Notes under the pieces: model-generated | Told to the model about the DNA's origin: nothing | What the model saw: only the letters and a program-made list of their open reading frames with translations | Database searches by the model: none | Program-made: the position numbers and the translations under genes | Source of the DNA: Heliocidaris erythrogramma | Taxonomy: Eukaryota > Echinodermata > Echinoidea > Camarodonta > Echinometridae | Reading direction: 5' to 3' | Length of the DNA stretch: 64,000 nt | Assembly (NCBI GenBank): GCA_025617745.1 | Contig: CM046861.1 | Coordinates: 12,610,516 to 12,674,515, forward strand | Part shown: positions 44,213 through 57,159 of the stretch, piece after piece | How the letters are laid out: each line of letters begins with the position of its first letter | Position numbering within the stretch: the first letter of the stretch is position 1

Positions 44213-46843
44213 TTACCTAATCACTATATTCCATGGAAGACATACCGAAGACATATTTCCCCTTCTCCGGGCATATTGATTATACAATCATGGAAATATT
44301 TTCGCAGAATACATAATTTTTGATTCAAATTACTTTCTTTCGAAAAGTGTTATCGATTGCAATGTGACCGGGCCTACGCTGATTTGCTAATTCTTAGAAT
44401 CGAGTCTACGGACCGAAGTATTCTTGTAACTTTCAGCCAACCTAGTCCTAACCGGTTGAACTTAAACGGTACGTATGTTTACAATATTTGTATATTTAGG
44501 TTTCGTTCTTGATTTATATTGCTTCTTACTAATCTGTAACTGTTAGAGTGAAGATGGCATAGTCCAGGGAACGTCTCTACCGATTTTTATTTCAAACGGT
44601 ACAAGGAACTCGAAAAAATGCAACCTTCGTATACACAGTGCTAAATCAGGGAAAGGACAGAATATCATATGCATAGGCTTTTATAGTCTACAACAAAAGA
44701 ATTTATTACGTAATCCAAATTTCTCATGTTATAATGTCACCTGTGTAATGGGGAAACATTATGTAATCACTCAATTACCATTTTGTCTGCGCGTAGCCTT
44801 TCAAATACCAACAAAACTGTCGATTTTTATTCAAAAATATTTTATTCCACCTTTATGACCAACAGTGTATATATGAGTGACATTGCGTGCTGTCAGTAGC
44901 AGTGCTCCGAGGAAAGTGAACAAAAAGTGTGGGAAAATTGTCAAAAACGCAGTTGTACAAAGCACACGTAATCGACGATACATCGGCGAAGTGCCGGCGC
45001 CTAGTCTTTGACTAGGCCGGGGGACCATTGACTAATCGGCGGCGTATCATCGTTTTATCTCCCATTTCATTGACTCGGCCGGGGACCATTGACTAATCGT
45101 CAGCCTATGAATGCCGACATATACCTCCCCCCCCCCCCCCCCCCCCATCGACGATGTTCAAAGGAAACCGTCGGGGGACGTCGGTTTTTTGTGCATGCTC
45201 GATAGCACAAGCGTTGCTGGACACCCGACATCGGATCGCAACGTCAATCTCGCCAACGCCTATAAAATTTAGCAAATCGCCGAGGTATCGGTACCGCCGA
45301 TTTTTATCTGAACCAAGCTTGAGTCACACCGCACACCGACCCCATACCGATTCCAAACCGACCGATTCTTGATTGCTAGCCGTTCGGGGTAATGCATTTT
45401 TTTTTAGTACGGTCTGGGCCATGTTTCATGAAATTGATTATCTATAACAAGTTACAATTTTTATAAGCTACTGAAACCCGTGAATGGGATTGGCTGAGAG
45501 CGAATTTGTCATAAATATTAGACAGTTGTTATTAATAAAAAGTTTTATGAAACAAGGCACTGGGTGTCAGTCTGGTATCGGTCTCGATGGTGTGACTTGG
45601 GTATATGAGCTCATCACGCCGGAATTTGACTACTGTAGTATTTGAAAACACTGTGTCCTCACTCTTGTGTGATATACTGTTGCCCCACAACTGTGTGGAC
45701 ACAGTAGATTTGACAAGCTCTCATATTGTTATGAAGTGAGCAGACTGTCCGCAGTGTGTACGCATTATTATGTGAACATACACTAAATATGATGCACTCA
45801 CATTCATGTTGAAACATTGTGTAGACTGTGACACTTGTATGTTACACAGTGAGAGCACATGACTCTATTAGATTTTACACCATTTCTGTAGTATCGATTG
45901 TGGTTCAAGAACATTGTATTCACACAGTTTTCACAATGTGTTACAGACATTTTTGTTTCCAGTAGAAAATTTAGTGTTACATATAGGTGCTGATATCAGA
46001 TAAATAATCAGTGTCAGATTACTGAATAAATATTCACCAATTTGTCCTTTTTCTATCGGTTCCCCCCCCCCCCTTCGATATACAGTGTTTGTATTGTGTG
46101 CGCGTGTGTGTGTGTGTGTTTGTGTGCGCTGTGTGATTAATGTATTGGTGAAATATGAAGTCTATGAACTGATGCAAAGTTCGTCTATGTGCTTTAGATA
46201 ACGTCTATATCACCTTTTTGGTAACATTTCTATTCGAGTTATAATAACATTATGAGAGCATTAGAGTGGAGTGGAGGAGCACAGCTGCGCAGACAACATA
46301 GTACATCTTAGCTTTTCAAATGATAAAGTTGTTTGTTTTAATATTTTGATTAGTTTTTTTATGAGCTAAGCCTTTAAAAATGTTTTTATTTTATGTTATG
46401 TATGAAAAAGCATTGTTTTGAGAAATAAAATCAATCAATACAAAATTATAGAAGGTTTACCAAATTTGGAAGATGCATTAAAGTTATGGTGATGTTACTT
46501 TCGAGATGTTACTTAGTGAAATTCCAATTTTCTCTATTGAAATATTTTGTTATATCTCTGTGACGTATAGATTAAAACAAACTTTTTGGTGAAATAAAAT
46601 CCTGGCCTAATACGGTTATCATCAAACCCAAAACAAGCACAAAATTGAACACACGTCGTCATATTATTATGATTATGAAATTAGAAAGTTAAAATTTGGC
46701 CCGTAATACAATGTACATTCCCATTCACTGCTGCACTTTTAAAGACTTTCAAAATCAAATTTTAATTTTACGGTATTGATAAATATTAACCATTTGCTTT
46801 TCGTCTTTTATGTTTTTGGTGCAATGATATCCACTTTATGCAG
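44213..46843. other. Gene-poor stretch with GC-rich repeat patches
   Basis: GC-rich, self-similar sequence occurs at 44970-45130 ('gactaggccggggaccattgactaatcg'-type blocks, then a C-run) and at 45290-45610, where 'gagtcacaccg' faces 'ggtgtgactt'. 'cactgtgt'-type words are frequent from 45640 to 45950. A (GT)n tract lies at 46095-46130. 'gagaaataaaatcaatcaat' at 46419 looks like the short-repeat tail of a truncated non-LTR element. No convincing exon. Confidence 0.45.
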
Positions 46844-46905
46844 ATGACCCATGTCGCTCTACCCGTGCCAAAATGGTGGGCAGTGCAATGCAGCAGCAGA
46901 CTTCT
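46844..46905 (+). pseudogene. Front half of an EGF-like exon, frameshifted and cut off
   Basis: After TTATGCAG the reading starts 'DDPCRST', then, after a one-base loss in 'tctacccgtgcc', continues 'PCQNGGQCNAAAD'. The C-x-C and final cysteine blocks are missing; instead the sequence enters 'gacaaacctgcatttgtgtg', a C-run and 'tcttggatccgcccctgg', a common dispersed-repeat end. An insertion has destroyed the exon's 3' half. Confidence 0.7.
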
Positions 46906-46989
46906 CTCCCTTTTCCCTTTCCAAAAGCTGACAAACCTGCATTTGTGTGCCCCCCCCCCCCCTTATAAAAAAAAATCTTGGATCCGCCC

Positions 46990-47155
46990 CTGGATGTAGT
47001 AGTAGTAGTAGTAGCAGTATTCGTAGTTTTGTTATATTAGTATTAGAAATAGTAGTAAAGGCAGGAAATAGGAGAAACAGAAGTAGTCGTAGTAATGGTG
47101 ATGGTAGTGGCAGTAGTAGCAACGGCAGCAGTGGTAGCAGCAATAGTAGTAGACC
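46990..47155. repeat. (AGT)n-type degenerate microsatellite
   Basis: Repeated 'gtagtagtagtagtagtag' turning into 'ggcagtagtagc'-like variants. The Ser-rich or Leu-rich open frames here are translations of this repeat. Confidence 0.85.
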
Positions 47156-47733
47156 TTGTTGGATATTTTTTTAGCCTAGAATATGATATATATGCCCGAA
47201 AGCCGTCTAAATTGAATTTCTATCTCTTTCGGTCAATCAATATACCCATGTTTGTAGCAATGAAGGAAGGGGATTCTGCATTTCTACTTTCTAATAAGAT
47301 TATTCCTACTTTATTGTTTATTATTGTCAATCTCATGAGAAATAAAATACTATATTAAATTAATCATGTTAATTCTACAAAAATATGCAATTTTTTTTAC
47401 AATTTTCTTGAAATATATATATTGAATTCATTCATGCTATGCTCCATCAGGTCACCCTTTTTTTCCTCCTCTGTTTTACTCCCGACCCCCCCCCCCCCCC
47501 CCCAAAAAAAAAAAAAAAAAATACAAGTAAATAAATAAATAAATAAATTTAAAATAAATTTTAAAAAATTAACATACAATTACTGTAAAGTATGTTGAAA
47601 ATTTCGGCCCGTGCGCCGAACCTAAACCTGACTGATTAGTAAAAGCCACTTAGAGTACTATTGTAGAGGGAAAACAAGAAATTTACCCAGCTGGTCATTG
47701 GCTGCAACGATGATTAGACCAAATGATTATCAG
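47156..47733. other. AT-rich spacer with C/A homopolymers
   Basis: Adjacent C-run and A-run at 47487-47521 followed by (AAAT)n. At 47714-47724 'agaccaaatg' is the left remnant of the satellite that continues at 56299. Confidence 0.5.
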
Positions 47734-47749
47734 CCCAGGTAGCAAGCGC

Positions 47750-48560
47750 ATATGGGGCTCATGTGGGCCAAAAAAGATTTTGCACCCAAGACTCATGTGG
47801 GTCCCATATGGGCTATCCCAGATTGCCAATATGGGTTAGGCATGGGGCCCACCTGGGTATAAATGTGGGAAATAAGTGGGTAAAACATGGGCAATCCCAT
47901 ATGGGCCCCAAAAGATTTTGCACCCAAGACCCATGTGGGTCCCATATGGTCCATCCCACATGGGCCTTGGGTGCAAAATCTTATGGGGCCCATATGGGAT
48001 CCCACAGACAATACCCACATGGGATAGCCCATATTTTACCCACTTCCCACATTTATACCCAGATGGGCCCCAGGCCGATCCCATATTGGCCTTCCCAGAT
48101 GGCCAATATGGGTTCAGCCTGGGGCCCATCTGGGTATAAATATGGGCACTATGTGGGTAAAATATGGGCTATCCCATATGGGTCGCACACGGGAATGCCC
48201 ATATGGGCCCCAAAAGATTTTGCACCCAAGACCCATGTGGGTCCCATATGGTCCATCCCAGATGGCCAATATGGGATCGGCCTGGGGCCCATCTGGGTAT
48301 AAATGTGGGAAGTGGGTAAAATATGGGCTATCCCATGTGGGTATTGTCTGTGGGATCCCATATGGGTCCCACATGGGAATGCCCATATGGCCCCATAAGA
48401 TTTTGCACCCAAGGCCCATGTGGATCCCATAATATTTTGCACACAAGGCCCATAGGGGACCCATATGGGCCATACCAGATGGCCCATATGGGTTTAATCT
48501 GGGGTCATTCATTGATCCCATATATTGCGTTCCCCCATGGGCCCCTCATGGGCCTGACAT
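47750..48560. repeat. Dense palindromic CCCATATGGG array
   Basis: 'cccatatgggc', 'cccatgtgggt' and 'cccagatgggc' recur every 10-25 bases. Longer strings such as 'aagattttgcacccaag' and 'gggcccatctgggtataaat' appear several times in both orientations. The array can fold in many ways. No unique sequence is present. Confidence 0.85.
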
Positions 48561-51530
48561 ATATTTGGTTTATTCAATCGATACAAGGTGACAACTCCTA
48601 AATCGTTTTTAAGGAAAGACATGGGACACAAAGACTACTTGATCATCATGCAATCATCATCAGCCTCTCACCACAGCTGTGCCAGTACAAAAAACAACAA
48701 CATTAAAAAGAAAAATGGCGGTACTTGAAATATAATTTTCCGGTGACCTGCCATGCAGGGTTCAGTCTTGGGCCCATCTGGGTATAAATGTGGACAATAT
48801 GTGGGTAAAATATGGGCTATCCCATATGGGTATTATCTGTCTGCTACCTTATGGGTCCCACATGGGAATGCCCATAGGGGGCCCCATAATATTTTGCACA
48901 CAAGGCCCATAGGGGACCCATATGGGCCATACCAGATGGCCCATATGGGTTTAATCTGGGGTCATTCATTGATCCCATATATTGCGTTCCCCCATGGGCC
49001 CCTCATGGGCCTGACATATATTTGGTTTATTCAATCGATACAAGGTGACAACTCCTAAATCGTTTTTAAGGAAAGACATGGGACACAAAGACTACTTGAT
49101 CATCATGCAATCATCATCAGCCTCTCACCACAGCTGTGCCAGTACAAAAATGGGGGTACTTGAAATATAAGTTTCCGGTGACCTGCCATGCAACCTGTGT
49201 ACATACAAAGTCATGTATGTCACAAATATGCATCTATAAATGATATTTTCATCAAACCAAAATCACTGGGGAATTTTAGTTTTAAGTTGGGAATAGGCAA
49301 CGACATACATGTATTTTATATTGATCTGCAAATATATTTTCACTTATTCGTACATGCCCATGAAATTTACTCCATAGCAGTAATTAGATTTCCATGAAGT
49401 ACCCCATCAATCCCATTCATGCAAACATGTATTCACTTATTTCTACATAGTTTTACCCATTAAATAGTAAGTAATCATATTTCAAAGTAAACCTTTTTAA
49501 TATTAGAAATTTATACTTTGTATGTATGCTTGCTTACATACGCTAACTTGTTTTCTTAGCTGTCAGGTTAAATAAACTATCAATCAATTAACCATCATAA
49601 TGTTCATCTTACAAAAAGAACTGGAGATTTTTCATTTTAAGCTTGGGGATATGCAACGACATACATTATTGAAGTGAAATAAGCTTAGGAGTCTACCATT
49701 AAAAATGATAATGGGATTTTGATGGAATCATTTCTCATACAATTCATTTTGTGACACATCACATGGTATTGGAAGTGTGTTTAGATACTGTAAGTACAAT
49801 TTGTAAAGAACAGCCTTGGCAACTCACTTAAAACAAACTTAAAGGAAAAACACATTGTGAAAATAATAAATACCTATTGACCCATGCAAAGTAAGGGAAA
49901 TGACAAGAAATATAGCAGAGAATGAAATGGTGTATAGAATAAAGGTACAATACTGATACAGAAATAAGGGGAGGGGAAAGAAATAAAGTGTCTGCTACCT
50001 TATGGGTCCCACATGGGAATGCCTATATGGGCCCCATAATATTTTGCACCCAAGGCCCATATGGGGCCCATAAGGGCTGTCCCATATTGCTAATATGGTT
50101 TCAGCCAGGGGCCAATCTGGGTATAAATGTGGGCAATATGTTGGCAAAATATGGGCTACCCCATATGGGTCCTACCCTGGAATGCCCATATGGGGCCCCA
50201 TAATATTTTGCACACAAGGCCCATAGGGGGCCCATATGGGCCATACCAGATGGCCCATATGGGTTTAATCTGGGGTCATTCATTGATCCCATATATTGCG
50301 TTCCCCCATGGGCCCCTCATGGGCCTGAAATATATTTGGTTTATTCAATCGATACAAGGTGACAACTCCTAAATCGTTTTTAAGGAAAGACATGGGACAC
50401 AAAGACTACTTGATCATCATGCAGTCATCATCAGCCTCTCACCACAGCTGTGCCAGTACAAAAAACAACAACATTAAAAAGAAAAATGGGGGTACTTGAA
50501 ATATAAGTTGCCGGTGACCTGCCATGCAACCTGTGTACATACAAAGTCATGTATGTCACAAATAATGAGCATTGCCTGTGGAATTTTGTCTTGAAAACAG
50601 ACCTGTTTGCGCGGTCAACAAATATCTGAGCATGCCTATATATGAAGTACCCCCACCAAACCCATTCACGCTGACATGTATTCACTTATTGCTACATACC
50701 CAATAAATTTACTCCAGAGTAGTAATTAGATTATCAAAGTAAACCTTTTTTATTATAAATATGCATCTATAAATGATATTTTCATCAAACAAAAATCACT
50801 GGGGAATTTTACTTTTAAGTTGGGAATAGGCAACGACATACATGTATTTTATATTGATCTGCAAATATATTTTCACTTATTCGTACATGCCCATGAAATT
50901 TACTCCATAGCAGTAATTAGATTTCCATGAAGTACCCAATCAATCCCATTCATGCAAACATGTATTCACTTATTTCTACATAGTTTTACCCATTAAATAG
51001 TATGTAATCATATTTCAAAGTAAATCTTTTTAATATTAGAAATTAATACTTTGTATGTATGCTTGCTTACATACGCTAACTTGTTTTCTTAGCTGTCAGG
51101 TTAAATAAACTATCATTCAATTAACCACCATAATGTTCATCTTACAAAAAGAACTGGAGATTTTTCATTTTAAGCTTGGGGATATGCAACGACATACATT
51201 ATTGAAGTAAATTAAGCTTAGGAGTCTACCATTAAAAATGATAATGGGATTTTGATGGATTCATTTCTCATACAATTCATTTTGTGACACATCACATGGT
51301 ATTGGAAGTATGTTTAGATACTGTAAGTACAAATTGTAAAGAACAGCCTTGGCAACTCACTTAAAACAAACTTAAAGGAAAAACACATTGTGAAAATAAT
51401 AAATACCTATTGACCCATGCAAAGTAAGGGAAATGACAAGAAATATAGCAGAGAATGAAATGGTGTATAGAATAAAGGTACAATACTGATACAGAAATAA
51501 GGGGAGGGGAAAGAAATAAAGTGCAAGAAA
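48437..51530. repeat. Duplicated internal segments of the large block
   Basis: A segment containing 'tattttgcacacaaggccca', 'ggtttattcaatcgatacaa' and 'cctctcaccacagctgtgcc' occurs at about 48430, 48890 and 50205. A second segment from 'atgcatctataaatgatatt' to 'ggggaggggaaagaaataaa' occurs at 49228-49986 and 50762-51520, about 1,537 bp apart. These look like tandem or segmental duplications within the element. Confidence 0.85.
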
Positions 51531-52309
51531 AGCAACTTTATAAAGATATCAAGATCATCTGTATATAATGACACATCAATTATTCATTTATGGCACTTGC
51601 TCCTCACATGAAGACAACAATAATATTATTATGACATAATAAACTATGACATTTATCTTGTCTGGAGTTACCACATAACCCCTTGCATGCCTTGGTTATT
51701 AACAGACCAGTAGGGAATGTAAACTATCGCGCGGTGGGTGAACGATATGACCCAGGCATACTTCTTTCCTCTTGGGCCTTGCAACTTAAACAATGGGAGT
51801 ATTAAGCTAAGGTAAACTGGTAACTCAACTGAATTAACATTTCTCTATCAATTCACTCATAATAATCCCACAAAAGACAGTCATGAACCAGAAAATATCA
51901 GGCTATACATGTACTTCTAAATTAATAAACAATATCAAAGAGAAAATGGAATTTACAAAGAAATTATAAGATATAATGCAGCTTACCTTCAAAGAGTAGG
52001 AAGGTGGACATGTATAGTGCTTCCTTCGTAAGTAGCAGCAATGGAATGCCGTTTCCTGAAAAGATGGTGCAGGTTTGAAAAGTGGACTCAACCATTTGTA
52101 CTAGGGGTCAAAGCACATGGGGGTTGGGAGGTGCTTTCATTTTCTCTTAAGCACTACTCACATTCTTTAGGTCTGCATAGATTAATTACCGTTTGATAAG
52201 TTAGGGCCAGTATGACAACACAATATGAATTCAGTTTGCAAATGTGTACAATGTAGATCTTTAATTGTATGTTGATATGTTTTTGTCAGAAGTATGTGCT
52301 CTCAAGAAT
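51531..52309. other. Less repetitive interior of the large block
   Basis: AT-rich, no ORF with a recognisable domain, no terminal repeats of its own. Confidence 0.4.
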
Positions 52310-52820
52310 ATGGGTTTACCCATGCAGCTTATGATTTACACATCTTACCCACATGGGTTCGCCCAGATCATTCCAATAACGATGCCTACATTGGGGTTTA
52401 CATATTTTAACATATGGGTTTGCCATTTGGGTTTGCCCATCTGGACTTTGGAATATCATACTCATATGGACTTGCCCAGCTTACTCCCATATGAAACCCA
52501 TATGGGCATTGACTTTTGTTTCCCAGACGGGTTTGCCCAGCTTATTCCCATGTGATACCTATATAGGTATTGACATATGTTTCCCCAGATGGGGTTGCCC
52601 AGCTTATTCCCCATGTGATATCCATATGGGCATTCATATGTATTTCCCATAGGGGTTTGCCCTGCCTTTTACCACATGATACCCATACGGGCATTTACAT
52701 ATGTTTCCCAGATGGGTTTGCCCAGCATATTACCATATGATACCCATATCGGCATTTACATATGTTTCCCAGATGGGTTTGCCCAGCATATTCCCATATG
52801 ATACCCATATGGGCATTTAC
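52310..52820. repeat. ~60-bp minisatellite, left part
   Basis: Repeats of 'gggtttgcccagc.tattcc' + 'catatgatacccatatgggc' + 'atttacatatgtttcccaga'. The array is split by the insertion at 52821-54270 and resumes at 54275. Confidence 0.85.
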
Positions 52821-52825
52821 AGTTG

Positions 52826-53075
52826 GGTTAGGGATCTTGGTGTTACTCTTGATAAGCATCTTACATTCGCTACTCACATTCGGAATGTCTGCAGATCAGC
52901 TTCCTGGGGCATCGCTAAGATTGGGAAAATAAGGAGATTCCTTGATCAGCAAACTACAGAAAAACTGGTACACGCATTTGTTTCTTCGCACATGGACTAC
53001 TGTAACAGCCTCCTTGCTGGCCTCCCTCGCCCCTGTCTTACCCCACTCCAGAACACTGCTGCAAGCCTCATCACC
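52826..53075 (+). pseudogene. L2/CR1-type reverse transcriptase C-terminal fragment
   Basis: Plus-strand reading gives 'VRDLGVTLDKHLTFATHIRN', 'IGKIRRFLDQQTTEKLVHAF' and 'VSSHMDYCNSLLAGLP', the conserved block after the catalytic domain in L2-like elements. It is open but isolated: there is no upstream palm domain, and downstream the sequence passes directly into a 161-bp satellite. Confidence 0.8.
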
Positions 53076-54235
53076 GAAAGTCATGAAATTTGGTACACAC
53101 ATTGGTCTTGGTGGGAAGATTTTCAAGACATATTTTTAGGATGAGTCGGAATCTGCGTTGCCATGGTAACGGCATATTTATGGCAGAAAATCAAGGAAAC
53201 ACCTTGCGGATCGAACTACTTCCTCAGTTTTTGACCGAAAGTCATGAAATTTGGTACACACATTGGTCTTGATGGGAAGATGTGCAAGACATATTTTTCG
53301 GATGAGTAGGAATCTGCGTTGCCATGGTAACGGCATATTTATGGCGGAAAATCAAGGAAACACATTGCGGATTGGAAACCTTCTTCGTTTTTTGACCGAA
53401 AGTCATGAAATTTGGTACACACATTGGTCTTGGTGGGAAGATGTGCAAGACATATTTTTAGGATGAGTCGGAATCTGCGTTGCCATGGTAACGGCATATT
53501 TATGGCAGAAAATCAAGGAAACACCTTGCGGATTGGAAACCTTCTTCGTTTTTTGACCGAAAGTCATGAAATTTGGTACACACATTGGTCTTGGTGGGAA
53601 GATGTGCAAGACATATTTTTCGGATGAGTCGGAATCTGCGTTGCCATGGTAACGGCATATTTTTGGCAGAAAATCAAGGAAACACCTTGGGGATCGAACT
53701 ACTTCCTCAGTTTTTGACCGAAAGTCATGAAATTTGGTACACACATTGGTCTTGATGGGAAGATGTGCAAGACATATTTTTCGGATGAGTCGGAATCTGC
53801 GTTGCCATGGTAACGGCATATTTATGGCAGAAAATCAAGGAAACACATTGCGGATCAAACTACTTCCTCAGTTTTTGACCGAAATTCATGAAATTTGGTA
53901 CACACATTGGTCTTGGTGGGAAGATGTGCAAGACATATTTTTCGGATGAGTCGGAATCTGCGTTGCCATGGTAACGGCATATTTATGGCAGAAAATCAAG
54001 GAAACACATTGCGGATCAAACTACTTCCTCAGTTTTTTACCGAAAGTCATGAAATTTGGTACACACATTGGTCTTACTGGGAAGATGTGTACAACATATT
54101 TTTTTGATGTGTCGGAAGCTGCGTTGCCATGGAAACGGCATATCTATGGCAGTAAATCAGGGAAAAATCTTGCGGACCGAACTACTTCCTCAGTTTTCGA
54201 CCAAAAGTCAAGAAAGGCTGTTGTCACGGGGCGGG
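53076..54235 (+). repeat. 161-bp satellite, about seven copies
   Basis: 'gaaatttggtacacacattg' recurs at 53087, 53248, 53409, 53570, 53731, 53892 and 54053, exactly 161 bp apart. Each monomer also has 'gttgccatggtaacggcata', a near-palindrome, and 'cttcctcagtttttgaccga'. The last copy is the most diverged. As 161 is not a multiple of three, the similar open frames cycle through the reading frames and are not a gene. Confidence 0.95.
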
Positions 54236-54274
54236 GGTATTAATCATCATCTTCAGTGATATTTCTAGTTATTA

Positions 54275-56280
54275 TTACATCTGTTTCCCTAGATGGGGTT
54301 GCCCAGCTTATTCCCATGTGATATCCATGTGGGCATTCATATGTCTTTCCCATATGGGTTTGGCCAGCTTACTCCCATTTATTACCCATATGGGTATTGA
54401 CATATATATCCCAGACGGGTTTGCCCAGCTTACTCCCATAAAGTACCCATATGGGCATTAACATGTCTTTCCCATTTGGGTTTGCCCAGCTTATTCCCAT
54501 GTAATACCCATATGGGCATTTACATGTCATTCCCATATCGGTTTGCCCAGTTTATTCCCATGTAATACCCATATGGGCATTTGCATGTCATTCCCAGATG
54601 GGTTTGCCCAGTAATTCCCATATGATACCCATGTGGACATTTGCATGTCTTTCCCATATTGGTTTGCCCAGTTTATTCCCATGTAATACCCATATGGGCA
54701 TTTACATGTCATTCCCATATCGGTTTGCCCATTTTATTCCCATATGATACCCATTTGGGCAAATATATATGTTTCCCAGATGGGTTTGCCCAGCTTACTC
54801 CCATATGTGATACCCATATTGGCATTTACATGTCTTTCCCATTTTGGTTTGCCCAGCATATTCCCATATGATACCCATGTGGACATTTGCATGTCTTTCC
54901 CATATTGGTTTGCCCAGTTTATCCCCATGTAATAGCCATATGGGCATTGACATGTCATTCCCATATCGGTTTGCCCAGTTTATTCCCATGTAATACCCAT
55001 AAGGGCATTTACAGATGTTTCCCAGATGGGTTTGCCCAGCTTATTCCCATATGATACCCATATGGGCATTTACATGTCACTCCCATATTGGTTTGCCCAG
55101 TTTATCCCCATGTAATAGCCATATGGGCAAATATATATGTTTCCCAGATGGGTTTGCCCAGTCATTCCCATATGATACCCATTTGGGCAAATATATGTTT
55201 CCAATATTGGTTTGCCCAGTTTATTCCCATGTAATAGCCATATGGGCATTTACATGTCATTCCCATATCGGTTGGCCCATTTTATTCCCATATGATACCC
55301 ATTTGGGCAAATATATATGTTTCCCAGATGGGTTTGCCCAGCTTACTCCCATATGTGATACCCATATTGGCATTTACATGTCTTTCCCATTTTGGTTTGC
55401 CCAGCATATTCCCATATGATACCCATGTGGACATTTGCATGTCTTTCCCATATTGGTTTGCCCAGTTTATTCCCATGTAATACCCATATGGGCATTTACA
55501 TGTCATTCCCATATCGGTTTGCCCATTTTATTCCCATATGATACCCATTTGGGCAAATATATATATTTCCCAGATGGGTTTGCCCAGCTTATTCCCATAT
55601 GATACCCATATGGGCATTTACATGTCATTCCCATACGGGTTTTCTCAGTCTTTGCCCATATGATTCCCATTTGGGCAAATATATATGTTTCCCAGATGGG
55701 TTTGCCCAGTCATTCCCATATGATACCCATTTGGGCAAATATATGTTTCCAATATTGGTTTGCCCAGTTTATTCCCATGTAATACCCATATGGGCATTTA
55801 CATGTCATTCCCATATCGGTTTGCCCAGTTTATTCCCATATGATACCCATTTGGGCAAATATATATGTTTCCCAGATGGGTTTGCCCAGCTTACTCCCAT
55901 GTGATACCCATATGGCATTTACATGTCTTTCCCATTTGGGTTTGCCCAGCATTTTCCCATGTAATAGCCATATGGGCATTTACATGTCATTCCCATATCG
56001 GTTTGCCTAGTTTATTCCCATGTTATACCCATATGGGCATTTGAATATGTTTCCCAAATGGGTTTGCCCAGCTTATTCCCATATGATACCCATATAGGCA
56101 TTTACATGTCATTCCCATACGGGTTTTCTCAGTCTTTTCCCATATGGTTCCCATATCGGCTAGCCCAAGTAGATCTCAAAATGGCTTAACCCATATGGGT
56201 CCAACAAGGGATACATATGGGATTTATATGGGGTCCCTTTTTGCCCAGATGGCCCGGATGATGCCCATATGGGCCCCACA
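54275..56280. repeat. ~60-bp minisatellite, right part
   Basis: About 30 units of a ~60-bp motif built from 'ttcccatatgggtttgccca', 'gcttattcccatatgatacc' and 'catatgggcatttacatgtc'. Higher-order repetition is visible: 54640-54935 closely matches 55190-55485. Confidence 0.9.
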
Positions 56281-56298
56281 ATGAGCCTGCTACCTGGG

Positions 56299-57130
56299 AG
56301 ACCAAATGGTTTTAGACCAAATGGCTATTATACGAATTGACTATAGACCAAATGGTAATTAGACGAAATGAGAATTAGACCAAATAATTGGTCGAAATGA
56401 TAATTAGACCAACTGCCTGTAGACCAAGTGGCAATAAACTTATATAACTATGACAGTCTAACCTATTTGTAGTATTAGACCAAACTGATGTTAGACCAAG
56501 TGAACATTAGACTGGACCGAGTGATGATTAGACAAAATAGTAATTAGACAAAGTGATGATTAGACGATGTGGGTTTTAGACCGGGGTAACCTTGCTAGTC
56601 ATAAGGACCTCTAGTCATAATGACCGCTATCATAAGCACTGCTATCCATAACGCGTGACTAAATAATAAGCAGTCCTTTATAAATAGCGGCCCTTGTAAA
56701 TAGCAAGCAAACCATAGAATATTTACCTCGCTATTCACAAGGACTGCCCTTTATCTATAAGGACCGCTATCCATAACGCGTGACTAAATGAATAGTGGTC
56801 CTTTATAAAAAGTGATCCTTATAAATAGCGAGCAGTCCCGTTAGACCAACTGGGTTTAGGCAAAATGGCTATGAGACGAAGTGATGATTAGACCAACTGG
56901 TTTTAGCCGAAGTAGATATTGGACCAAGTGAACATTAGATGAACTGATTATTAGACCAAGTGGTGTTTAGACCAAATGGGTTTTAGACGAATTAGCTATA
57001 GACGAAGTGATTAAACTGATTATTAGACCAAATGGTTATTCGAAGAATTGGTAATGGACTAATTGTTGTTAGACCGAATGATGTGAGACCATTTGGCTAT
57101 TAGACCAGTTGGTACTAGACGAAGTAGCAA
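56299..57130. repeat. AGACCAAATGGTTA satellite with an internal island
   Basis: Irregular ~18-21-bp units of 'ttagaccaaatggt' and variants ('gacgaagtgatga', 'gaccaactggtt') fill 56299-56595 and 56840-57130. The island 56596-56839 has its own words: 'ctatccataacgcgtgacta' occurs twice, and 'tataaatagcg' occurs in both orientations. Confidence 0.85.
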
Positions 57131-57159
57131 TTTACCGTAATAACTTATCTTATGCAACC

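Larger units (their letters stand above)
47734..56298. mobile_element. 8.6-kb TIR-bounded block filled with CCCATATGGG-type repeats
   Basis: The left end 'CCCAGGTAGCAAGCGCATAT' and the right end (reverse complement 'CCCAGGTAGCAGGCTCATTG') are inverted repeats of about 14 bp that then run into related palindromic words. Both flanks carry 'agaccaaatg', so the block seems inserted in a satellite of that motif. Inside are 47750-48560, 48752-49020 and 49990-50330 (dense 'cccatatgggc'), 52310-52820 and 54280-56280 (~60-bp minisatellite), nested elements, and less repetitive DNA. No transposase was found. Long open frames rich in M, G, P and W are translations of the repeat on both strands, not genes. 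Confidence 0.65.

Noticed and set aside
44398-44468. Possible exon between CTTAG and GTACGT with a readable stretch 'LRIESTDRSILVTFSQPS'
   Set aside because: It is 71 bp, not phase-symmetric like its neighbours, and no domain could be assigned; splice-like ends alone are too weak.
47763-50372. Many overlapping open frames rich in Met, Gly, Pro and Trp on both strands
   Set aside because: They are translations of the palindromic CCCATATGGG array; both strands and several frames give the same kind of peptide, and there is no domain or splice evidence.
52942-54259. A ladder of ~70-residue frames with 'MSRNLRCHGNGIFMAENQ'
   Set aside because: Each lies in a 161-bp satellite monomer; the period is not a multiple of three and the frames stop at the same place in each monomer.
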